A stretch of DNA of 24,229 bases from Gammaproteobacteria bacterium (GTDB lineage Bacteria > Pseudomonadota > Gammaproteobacteria > Pseudomonadales > Azotimanducaceae). Below the pieces are notes generated by a model. That model was not told the DNA's origin. It saw only the letters and a list, made by a program, of their open reading frames with translations, and ran no database searches. Location of the stretch: assembly GCA_018667205.1 (NCBI GenBank), contig JABIVN010000495.1:1-24229 (forward strand), read 5' to 3'. Shown one piece after another: positions 16,484 through 23,662 of this stretch. How positions within the stretch are numbered: position 1 is the first letter of the stretch; each line of letters starts with the position of its first letter. Made by a program: the position numbers and the translations under genes.

Positions 16484-18966
16484 TTTTCTAACAACGATAG
16501 TAGTTGCTCAGATCCCAGCCGAGCCGCAGCACCTGTTGGGCAGGCGCGCACACAGGCTGGGCCACCCGAAACCGACATGCACGCATCACACTTCATGGCG
16601 TGTTTGACAACCACCGACCCGGTTTCTGCCCGCCCCGACGAATTTGAAGGCGACAGCGCGTTAAATAAACGAGACCATAAAGGGGCTTTGGGCTCACTGG
16701 TGGCTACCAGTTCAATAACGTTATAGGGACAATTTGACTCACAATTGCCACACCCTATACAGGTGTCCGCTATGTAGACAGAGCCCGAAGGGGTGCGGTG
16801 GATAGCATCGGGAGGGCAATCCTTCATGCAGTGTGGAGTCTCACAATGTCTGCAGGCTGTGGGTACATGAAACCGTCCCAGACTATCACCCAAAGCCCGC
16901 TGCAGACGAGACACTCCACCGTGAGTGTCTTCGCATGCTTTCTCGCAGTTATCACATCCGACACAAAGACTAGAGTCGATAGCAAGTGCATTGGTGGCTT
17001 CGCCGAGCCCCTGCTTCATCAAAAAACCCATCAATTTTGCCGAGGAATCGTGGGTAGCAAGGCTGTTGTTCTCCTGCAACAACACCGACAGATCATCTTC
17101 TAGTTTTTTTCGAATCGTAGGGTTGTTATGTAAGAGCTCTTCAAAATCTACCGCATCAATAACCAGTGCCTCTGCTCGCGTGGTGGCGACAGCAGAATTG
17201 TGGCGGCGAGGGTGCCCCATGAGTGATAGCTGCCCAACCAGTTCACCCGCATATTGATCAGCAATGATTTTCCTGTTCTCGCCCCTGACAAGATTTATCG
17301 TCCCCGAACGCACCAAATAAAGGCAATCGCCAATAGTGTTCTCTTCGTACAACTGCTCACCGGCCTCGAACGTCTGAGTTTTTAATCGTGCGCACAACCC
17401 GAGCAGATTCTTGGAAGGTATTTTGGGTTTAAAAATAGCTTGGAGCATGCCCAAGACAAAAGACTGGTCAACGCCTTCGCGCACAGCTTTATTAGAGTTA
17501 GCTAATTTGATCAGGATTCTGCGGGGGATTTCGATAATCACGCTATTAGCGCCGATGACGGCGCTACTAGCCTGGGATCGGCCGGAAAACAGGCAGCTTT
17601 CGCCAAAAAATGCTCCCGGACCAGAAGACTCCCATGCTGCGCCCGCATAGGGCTGAATGCTAACACTGCCCTCGACTACGATATAAAATTTGTTGACAAA
17701 AAGGCCTGCCTCCATCAAAAAGCTGTTCTCAGGCTTGATCACAGGCGCACCTATGCCCGAGAGTGTTTTGTCGACTCTATCTGCCCATTCGCCGCTCACA
17801 AACAAGCGGCTTTCGATAATCAGTTCTCTAAACGCGATAGGGCTGACGGACTGCAATAGCGGTATTTTTTCATACATGTAATCCAGAACGTCGTCGACGC
17901 CTTTATCTCCGAAGGCGCCACCGAGACGTTTCACGATCAGCGTATGATCGGCGGGGACAATGGTATTACCGGCGACAAAGTCGACAACATCCTGACCTTG
18001 ATTCATTGCCTGTTTGATAAGTGGATATCCCGAAAGGGCGCCGATTAAGTAGATCCCTTGAACGTCGCTCTGATATTGGCGATCAAGGTCGGGTAGTGCA
18101 CCGGCAGCTTGACTCGACATTGTTAATCCGCATTTCTCGAGGAATGCCCTGGGCGGTAGCGATCCAAGACGGGCAATGATCAAATCACATGGGATGGTGC
18201 GCTCACCCTGAGGAGTGGTTAGTACCAAACAGCCCTGGTCGCCTTGCGCCGCGGGCAACTGCAAAGACATAACTGAGCTGTCATAATGACATTCGAGTCT
18301 TGAATCTGAATCATTAATTGCATTCAGTACGTCCTTCAAATTGCCAGCTTTAGCTCGACTAAACTCAGAACGTCTATTGATAATATGTACGTAGTTTTGT
18401 TTTGACAGCGCGAGCGCATCTTCGATTGCGGAGTCACCGGCACCAATAACCACGGCGACTTGATCAGAAAAGATATAAGGGTCCGGAAGCGTGTAGCGAA
18501 CGAAATCTGAAGGCCGATCATTTTCGACGCCAATCAACCGCACATTGCCACTGGTGCCGGACGCTAGAACGACCGCCGAGCAGCCTAACGGGGTTTTGTC
18601 ACGCAATTGGATGTCAAACGCGCCCTTGGAACCGCTAATACCGGTAACTTCACTGTCATAGCGAATATTCAGAGCGTACCGAGCCGTGTCGTCCTCCCAG
18701 TTACCTAGTACTTCCTCTCTGCTGCCTGAAGAAAACCTCATTGGACTGCGTAAGTCCAAATACCCAGGCTCATTCATCACATGCTTGCCTTTCTGATAAG
18801 ACCTGACGTTACTAGAGATGTCAGATGCACTTTCAAGCAAAATGTAGGTTGGGGACGACGCCCCATTTTCAAGATCAAGTTGCGCAGCCCGCCCAGCTGC
18901 ACTTAAGCCCGCGGGGCCTGTGCCGATGATAACCAACTCATAGTGGTTGGCGGTTGTGCTTTGCAT
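16480..18966 (-). CDS. FAD oxidoreductase fused to two cNMP-binding domains and a four-cluster ferredoxin module
   Basis: 828 aa, no signal or TM, so cytoplasmic. Residues 8-335 form a two-dinucleotide-binding flavoprotein: FAD site GTGPAG (15-20), NAD(P) site GAGDSA (175-180) and the C-terminal FAD segment GIYLIGALSGYP. The redox CxxC of thioredoxin reductases is absent. Two cyclic-nucleotide-binding folds follow, at about 380-500 (FFGESCLFSGRSQASS) and 520-630 (VGQLSLMGHPRRHNSA); both keep the phosphate-binding-cassette-like G-x-S/C-L context. Residues 660-820 hold four [4Fe-4S] sets: C668VGCDNCEKAC, C705RHCETPHCMKDC, C736IGCGNCESNC and C793DACMSVSGGPACVRAC, of the DmsB/HybA type. It is the first gene of the operon and probably passes electrons between NAD(P)H and the membrane heme b protein, possibly gated by a nucleotide second messenger. 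Confidence 0.9.
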   Translation of the reverse strand: MQSTTANHYELVIIGTGPAGLSAAGRAAQLDLENGASSPTYILLESASDISSNVRSYQKGKHVMNEPGYLDLRSPMRFSSGSREEVLGNWEDDTARYALNIRYDSEVTGISGSKGAFDIQLRDKTPLGCSAVVLASGTSGNVRLIGVENDRPSDFVRYTLPDPYIFSDQVAVVIGAGDSAIEDALALSKQNYVHIINRRSEFSRAKAGNLKDVLNAINDSDSRLECHYDSSVMSLQLPAAQGDQGCLVLTTPQGERTIPCDLIIARLGSLPPRAFLEKCGLTMSSQAAGALPDLDRQYQSDVQGIYLIGALSGYPLIKQAMNQGQDVVDFVAGNTIVPADHTLIVKRLGGAFGDKGVDDVLDYMYEKIPLLQSVSPIAFRELIIESRLFVSGEWADRVDKTLSGIGAPVIKPENSFLMEAGLFVNKFYIVVEGSVSIQPYAGAAWESSGPGAFFGESCLFSGRSQASSAVIGANSVIIEIPRRILIKLANSNKAVREGVDQSFVLGMLQAIFKPKIPSKNLLGLCARLKTQTFEAGEQLYEENTIGDCLYLVRSGTINLVRGENRKIIADQYAGELVGQLSLMGHPRRHNSAVATTRAEALVIDAVDFEELLHNNPTIRKKLEDDLSVLLQENNSLATHDSSAKLMGFLMKQGLGEATNALAIDSSLCVGCDNCEKACEDTHGGVSRLQRALGDSLGRFHVPTACRHCETPHCMKDCPPDAIHRTPSGSVYIADTCIGCGNCESNCPYNVIELVATSEPKAPLWSRLFNALSPSNSSGRAETGSVVVKHAMKCDACMSVSGGPACVRACPTGAAARLGSEQLLSLLEK

Positions 18967-19214
18967 AGGATCTTACTCAGGCGTCGTTGTACTGGCGACC
19001 TGAGGAACACTGGTGCAAGCTCCGATGAGTAGCTCTAGCGTACTTAGATCACAAAAAGTCGTTCAAGATAACTAATCACCGAGCATTTTGCTATGCCTGA
19101 AATGCTTTTTTATGAAGTTGTCTATGGGGTTGTCTCTATGCGACAGCACTCAAACGTACCAGCGCGCTGCCAAGCCTCGCTGGTACCTAAAAAACGAGCG
19201 CTTAACTAGCAGAT
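18967..19214. promoter_or_regulatory. Upstream region of the electron-transfer operon
   Basis: 248 bases between two minus-strand genes. It should hold the end of the haloperoxidase transcript and the promoter of the seven-gene operon. No confident sigma-70 promoter is visible. A plus-strand GCATTT/AAATGC stem followed by six T (19083-19111) looks like a terminator for rightward transcription, which would block antisense reading into the haloperoxidase gene. Confidence 0.4.
19156..19186 (-). terminator. Hairpin after the haloperoxidase gene, possible terminator
   Basis: A perfect 9-bp inverted repeat, GTACCAGCG (19156-19164) and CGCTGGTAC (19178-19186), 29 bases beyond the stop at 19215. On the minus strand it is followed only by GTTTGAG, so intrinsic termination would be weak. 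It may instead be an operator or an RNA-stabilising stem. Confidence 0.45.
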
Positions 19215-21911
19215 CTACCAAACATTGATGTTCAATTGATCCAACCGCCAGTGCCCATCTAGCGTAACGACCGCTTCATCGCCCAGCTTTAATAGCGTTT
19301 TTTCACCCGCCAAAAATTCAACGGATAACGCCTCACGGCTGTCAGTATCCCAAGGACCACGGCCAATGGTTATCGTTTCGCCTGCCTCATAATCCCGAAT
19401 CTGAAGCCTAGCCTTACCATTGAGCAAAAAAGCGTCTTGGCCATAGCCTCCGAACAACTCTACTGATGCAACACGCGAACTTGCATCGGAGTCGAGCCTA
19501 TCATCGCCATAGAATCCATATATCTCTACCTTACGACGAGTTTGATTGATGGCAGAAAGCGTATCGGAGCTCATTGTTCCAAACAAAAATGTGGGCGATT
19601 TTTTTAGCCATGTATTTGAAGTGTCGGGCGTGCTATCTGCATCTCCCTCCATTAATGCATTGACTTTTGCTAGCGCCGCGTGACCCACCTGAATGCCAAA
19701 CTTAAGACCGATCCAATTACCTTCCTGCATATGAATACCGCCGTATAAACGCGACATTCCCGCTTCTTCAGCGGCTAAGGATAAATAAGTCCAAGACAGG
19801 TCGGTGAATTCATTACCGTTACTGGCATCACCATCAAAGCCATCAGTTGTATCAAAGCGTGAATTGAACGAGGTTGACTGATACCCGAAGTGATTCGAGT
19901 CAAACACTTCTTTTAAAACGGTGCTTGCTGCGTAGCTGAAAGCGGAGTGGCCCGATGGAATATCTGGAAATGGCGGTGTAAAGTTTCTGCGCAGTTGGTA
20001 AGGAAACCAAACATCTCTATCATCGGTGCCGGCAAGTGTGTCACCTTTGAAAGACGGCACTAAACTGCCAAAAAACAATTGATTGATCAAAGTAAACGGT
20101 CGGGCACTGTCAAAATGATACTTTGTATCCCATGAAGCGATACCCGCGTCGAAGACAGCCTGACTTAAGCTCATGGTGATTTTTAGTGCGGTTTTTAAGT
20201 CGATATCGGCTCGCTCAATCAGATCAAGCGAAATCTCAAGCCACCATCCAGGCGGGTATGGCGTGCTATCACCCAACTCCCAGTATTCAGACCGCGCTCG
20301 TTGAATAGCGCCGCCCTCAGCGCCGTCTTGCATTTTTTTTGCGAACTGAGTTATTTGAATCGATTCAGCAACAAATTGTGCATTAAGAGCGCCATTTACA
20401 TCGTAGGGCGTCAAAACACTTGATGGCCTTAAATAGTCACCACTGGGTAACGCAAACGGTACAACATTACCCCAATGCGATGTGAGCGGCACTTGATTAC
20501 CACCGTCGTTGGCACTCGGGAAAATCCCCCATTCGGTTAATGACTGCCAGTCGCTTGTAATCTTAATTGTTCCATCAATGACAGCTGGGTTTACTACCAA
20601 GTTTGCTGGCGAAGCTACAATTAATGCACCGGTTGCATCCCAGGTCGCCCCGATTACCTGTGCCGCAGCTACCGGATCAAATTCTGGAAATTCATACTTT
20701 GGGTATAAAACGCCATTGGCGTCGGTATATTCGTTTTGGTTATAAAAATTTATGTTATTTCGTTGCGCGCGTTCAGGCCGCGGTAAAGCCCAAGCTGTAG
20801 GCTCAAACATGACGGGCGCATCGACATAGTCGTTCGTCACTTGAGCCCCATCTGTCAGGGAAAATGTAAGTAACTGACTGGCCAAATCAGACGACTGAAC
20901 TCTGACGCCATCCAATAGCTCGGCGGCGTTGTCATCAACGAGGCGATTAGCGGCTCTTTCTGCTGCGGAATTCAATAGTGTATTCGCTTGATCAATCAGC
21001 TGAGCTCTAAATATTTCGGCATCTTCTCCAGCATTAATTTCCAAATACGTTTGTCTAAGCATGGTGGTATCGCCGGCTGCAAACTCATAAAAAACATCAT
21101 AAGCAGTCGCCGCCATCGCGTATTCTTGAAGCGTGGTTCGGGTATTTTCATCCGGGTAGTCATCATCAAGGTCTAGATCCACAAGCCATCCGTCGGCTCG
21201 TTTATCAAATGCGGCCCAAGCACTGTACAAAGCTGTATTCATGTAGGCGGCAAAGCGTCCTGAAATAGTCGGGCCTCTTTCAGACCGTCTAACTAAGGCT
21301 AATGCCTGCAGGTTCCAATCACGAACAACCGTGCCATCCACCGCCGGGTTGATCTGCACGCTGATAAAATCGGTAAAGTTCTGATGTTTTTTGTCTTTTT
21401 TTTCATAATAGGTTGAAAAGCTGAAAACCAGTGTTTGGGTGCTGGTGACATGCGGGGCGGTAAAAATTGCATCTTTCTTATTGGAGTTAGAGATTTCTAC
21501 CGATGGGCCTGAAACTTGTTGCCATTTAAAACGTCTTTTACCGCCTCCTTTCTTTTGTCCTGACAGCGCTACGATTTTGCCAGCAAGTACAGCTGTATTA
21601 TTGTCCGCAGAGACGATCGTTGGCGACTCATCTGAAGAATACTTGCGCTCGCGCCTTTTTTCATCATCGCTGTCTTCCTCCCTGTCTTTCTCGCTGTCTT
21701 CCTCCCTGTCTTCATCGCTGTCTTCTTCCCTTTCAGGGAGGTTATTTCTAGTATGCCGGGAGTCGGTTTGGGTATGTTCCGAGGCTTCTTCTTGAGAATT
21801 TACCGACTCGTCGTTTTGTTGCTCGTTGGATGCGGCTGCATCGCTTGCTAGTGCATAACTAGAACTAGCGGAGATCAGAAGGCAGGCAAGTGCTGTGATT
21901 AAGGGTTTCAT
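19215..21911 (-). CDS. Exported vanadium-dependent haloperoxidase / PAP2-like protein
   Basis: 898 aa from the ATG at 21911; an in-frame TTG 27 bases upstream is less likely because the signal peptide begins KPLITALACLLISASSSYAL. Residue numbers below count from that TTG. All vanadate/phosphate-binding positions of the PAP2/haloperoxidase fold are present: K606-x6-R613-P, P661-S-G-H664, and S729-R730-x5-H736. The N-terminal part has a charged EEDSDEDR-type repeat (70-95), then a PKD/REJ-like beta domain at about 105-198. The C-terminus (800-907) has Gly/Asp-rich GFYGDDRL and FGGYGQD turns resembling degenerate RTX/calcium-binding repeats. Such enzymes oxidise halides with H2O2; some relatives are acid phosphatases, and the residues alone do not separate the two. 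It lies upstream of the cytochrome operon on the same strand, with its own spacing. Confidence 0.85.
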   Translation of the reverse strand: MKPLITALACLLISASSSYALASDAAASNEQQNDESVNSQEEASEHTQTDSRHTRNNLPEREEDSDEDREEDSEKDREEDSDDEKRRERKYSSDESPTIVSADNNTAVLAGKIVALSGQKKGGGKRRFKWQQVSGPSVEISNSNKKDAIFTAPHVTSTQTLVFSFSTYYEKKDKKHQNFTDFISVQINPAVDGTVVRDWNLQALALVRRSERGPTISGRFAAYMNTALYSAWAAFDKRADGWLVDLDLDDDYPDENTRTTLQEYAMAATAYDVFYEFAAGDTTMLRQTYLEINAGEDAEIFRAQLIDQANTLLNSAAERAANRLVDDNAAELLDGVRVQSSDLASQLLTFSLTDGAQVTNDYVDAPVMFEPTAWALPRPERAQRNNINFYNQNEYTDANGVLYPKYEFPEFDPVAAAQVIGATWDATGALIVASPANLVVNPAVIDGTIKITSDWQSLTEWGIFPSANDGGNQVPLTSHWGNVVPFALPSGDYLRPSSVLTPYDVNGALNAQFVAESIQITQFAKKMQDGAEGGAIQRARSEYWELGDSTPYPPGWWLEISLDLIERADIDLKTALKITMSLSQAVFDAGIASWDTKYHFDSARPFTLINQLFFGSLVPSFKGDTLAGTDDRDVWFPYQLRRNFTPPFPDIPSGHSAFSYAASTVLKEVFDSNHFGYQSTSFNSRFDTTDGFDGDASNGNEFTDLSWTYLSLAAEEAGMSRLYGGIHMQEGNWIGLKFGIQVGHAALAKVNALMEGDADSTPDTSNTWLKKSPTFLFGTMSSDTLSAINQTRRKVEIYGFYGDDRLDSDASSRVASVELFGGYGQDAFLLNGKARLQIRDYEAGETITIGRGPWDTDSREALSVEFLAGEKTLLKLGDEAVVTLDGHWRLDQLNINVW
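21661..21732. repeat. Three 24-bp in-frame tandem repeats within the haloperoxidase gene
   Basis: Three imperfect 24-base units (21661-21684, 21685-21708, 21709-21732) sharing the core cgctgtcttcYtccct. On the minus strand each encodes eight residues of the EEDSDEDR type, giving an acidic, Ser-containing hinge between the signal region and the PKD-like domain. Copy number probably varies between strains. Confidence 0.8.
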
Positions 21912-22169
21912 GGCAGGCCCAAGGTGGTTTTGGATCAAAAGTACTAAGATAGGGTCAAGGTGTCATATTCGTGAGCAAAAATAAAGTTTTTCTCGAATTA
22001 ATGCCAACCAATCATGAAAAAACCACGAGTAGCTGAACGTCGGTTATAGCGCGGTTTTCGCTCCAATAGTATGCTTCCGATGAGCGACGATATGGATAAA
22101 TTTTCGCGGTGACGGGTTTGTGATCTGCGGGTTGGCTCGTTGTTCGGGATCCTAACCCAAAGGAGGCGT

Positions 22170-22502
22170 TTATTCCTTTAACCCCCTTGTCTTGCGTGCG
22201 TCACTAATGCTGCCGTTATTGGACACATTATTGTAGCCCGCATCTTGCAGGGCCAACATGGCCTTGGCCGCACGCTTTCCACTGCGGCAGTACAAGTGAA
22301 TTTCCGTGTTTTTGTCCGGCATTAGAACATTAGCCTCTTGCAAAATCTGGTCATATGAAATGCGCACATCACCATCAATGTGGTCGATTACATGTTCGGC
22401 CATGCTGCGCACATCAATCCATATTACTTCGGCATAGGCGCAGGCACTAAACCCGAAGGCGACTAAGGGAATAAGAAGCCTCATAATTCTTTTGCTAATC
22501 AT
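22170..22502 (-). CDS. Periplasmic single-domain rhodanese-like protein (PspE type)
   Basis: 110 aa from the ATG at 22502, which has GAGG about ten bases upstream. A longer frame begins at 22571, but its first 20 codons are made of the 23-bp tandem repeats and would hide the signal peptide, so it is rejected. The signal RIMRLLIPLVAFGFSACAYA is followed by a compact rhodanese domain with WIDVRSMAEHVIDHIDG and the active-site loop YCRSGKRAAKA, in which the catalytic cysteine is present. Such proteins move sulfane sulfur in the periplasm. The C-terminus is slightly short but complete. No link to the cytochrome operon is evident beyond strand and proximity. Confidence 0.85.
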   Translation of the reverse strand: MISKRIMRLLIPLVAFGFSACAYAEVIWIDVRSMAEHVIDHIDGDVRISYDQILQEANVLMPDKNTEIHLYCRSGKRAAKAMLALQDAGYNNVSNNGSISDARKTRGLKE

Positions 22503-22525
22503 TTTGTGTGCCTCATTGCTTAGGT

Positions 22526-22594
22526 GGGTCCAACCAGTAAGTTTACATGGGTTCAACCCGTGAGTTTGCATAGGTTCAATCCGTGAAATATAAC
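22526..22594. repeat. Three 23-bp tandem repeats upstream of the rhodanese gene
   Basis: Units 22526-22548, 22549-22571 and 22572-22594 share the core GGTtCAAcCcGTgAgtttgcat; the first two differ at a handful of bases and the third diverges at its end. They lie 23-91 bases upstream of the rhodanese ATG, in the expected promoter/5'UTR region. They could be binding sites or a minisatellite. Confidence 0.6.
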
Positions 22595-22888
22595 AGGCTT
22601 TTCCATGGTCGATTCAATCACTTTTTTGCTATCTACTTAGGCCGCTTCGGGAAGAGATGTCGCTGAGAAAAGATAATGTCCTTCACCAGGAACTTATGGC
22701 ACCAGTCCAGCGGGCTGCAGGGTCGTGTTAGCCTTGTCAATAAATTGTTTATCCGTACCTGCAAGCAGAAAGTACCAACGCGCGCTTGTTCTTCTTAGTC
22801 AAATCAGCGCCAATATCTAGAGTCGGTAAGCGACATTGATGTACTTCCGACAAATCTATTCGATAATTAGCCGAGGCTAACAGCATAA
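22595..22888. other. Divergent intergenic region between rhodanese and yaeQ
   Basis: Holds the promoters for the two divergent genes. No clear sigma-70 boxes or terminator can be defended. A minus-strand frame at 22694-22799 reads ARWYFLLAGTDKQFIDKANT and is bounded by stops; it may be a gene relic but matches nothing I recognise. Confidence 0.4.
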
Positions 22889-23440
22889 ATGGCGATAAAA
22901 CCAACGATCTTTAAGATGACCATTAACCTGTCTGATCTGGAACATAGTAAATACCAGACCCTCAACTTGACCGTGGCACAACACCCCTCTGAATCGGTTG
23001 AGCGAATGATGGTTCGCGTTCTGGCCTACTGCATCGATGCGCATGAACAACTTGAGTTCACCAAGGGAATTAGCGCTACGGACGAGCCAGACCTCTGGCA
23101 ACACGCGCTGGACGGTCAGCTTTGTCTTTGGGTAGAGGTTGGGGAGCCTTCATTTGATCGAATAAAAAAATCGGTTCGCGCATCGAAAAACGTGAAGGTT
23201 TACAGCCTGAATACAAAGTCGCATGTTTGGTGGGGACAATTAGAAAAAAAATTAACAAACCTGAATTTATGGGTTTATCGACTTCAGTGGACCGACGTCC
23301 AGGCCTTGGCCGCACTCGTGCAACGAACGATGAGCTTTAGCATTACTATAAATGGTGATTCAGCTTACATTGCAGCGGAGTTGGGTCAGGTTGAGATTGG
23401 CTGGGAAGTTCTTAAAAGGGGCCTTATTGAATCGTATTAA
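22889..23440 (+). CDS. yaeQ: YaeQ family protein
   Basis: 183 aa, full length for the family. The N-terminus MAIKPTIFKMTINLSDLEHS and the segment HPSESVERMMVRVLAYCIDA are typical of YaeQ proteins, as are LWVEVGEPSFDRIKKSVRAS in the middle and the C-terminal INGDSAYIAAE. The family has a PD-(D/E)xK nuclease-like fold, and the acidic and lysine positions in ATDEPDLWQ...WVEVGEP...RIKK fit that core. In E. coli it was first reported as a suppressor of rfaH loss, but its biochemical role is not settled. The start is supported by family alignment more than by the ribosome site, which is weak. 222 non-coding bases separate it from the next gene. Confidence 0.92.
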   Translation: MAIKPTIFKMTINLSDLEHSKYQTLNLTVAQHPSESVERMMVRVLAYCIDAHEQLEFTKGISATDEPDLWQHALDGQLCLWVEVGEPSFDRIKKSVRASKNVKVYSLNTKSHVWWGQLEKKLTNLNLWVYRLQWTDVQALAALVQRTMSFSITINGDSAYIAAELGQVEIGWEVLKRGLIESY

Positions 23441-23662
23441 GGTTAGCAAAACACTTCCAAGCCAAAAACACCTCAGGTTGAGCCAGTTTCGTCGCACTGT
23501 TAGCATTCTTGGTGATTGGGGTGCATTTTCATGTCACCCTTACGCAGTCGCTCTAGATGCTATTTTGGCAAAAAGGTTGCGGGGCAATATTATTCGTTCT
23601 GCTCGCAGTAAAATCACGACCGAACGAAGTGGTTTGATAATTAATAATGGGGTAGGCAATAA

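Larger units (their letters stand above)
3963..18966 (-). other. Seven-gene putative trans-envelope electron-transfer operon
   Basis: Seven minus-strand genes in about 15 kb with no real gaps: FAD/cNMP/Fe-S reductase, di-heme b membrane protein, anchored decaheme c, GlcG/HbpS lipoprotein, outer-membrane barrel, decaheme-LVIVD protein, pentaheme-SPOR protein. Junctions are a 4-base ATGA overlap, a 3-base gap, a 14-base overlap, a 3-base gap, a 7-base overlap and a 19-base overlap. Several starts lack strong ribosome sites, as expected for translational coupling. Co-transcription is a near-certain inference; function as a cytoplasm-to-surface electron conduit is inferred from domain content. 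Confidence 0.85.

Noticed and set aside
18150..18966. Reading the flavoprotein as a thioredoxin reductase
   Set aside because: The dinucleotide sites fit that fold, but the redox CxxC is absent and the gene continues into cNMP and Fe-S domains.
3963..18966. Direct homology to MtrCAB
   Set aside because: A decaheme-barrel-decaheme logic is shared, but domain make-up (LVIVD, SPOR, GlcG, cNMP/Fe-S) and barrel features differ; only the analogy is kept.
19083..19111. Hairpin with six T as terminator of the haloperoxidase gene
   Set aside because: The T-run is on the plus strand, opposite to that gene; it could only stop rightward transcription.
22503..22571. N-terminal extension of the rhodanese
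   Set aside because: Encoded by tandem repeats and would bury the signal peptide; the ATG at 22502 has a ribosome site.
22694..22830. Minus-strand frame reading ARWYFLLAGTDKQFIDKANT
   Set aside because: About 35 codons between stops without a start codon or recognised family; possible relic only.
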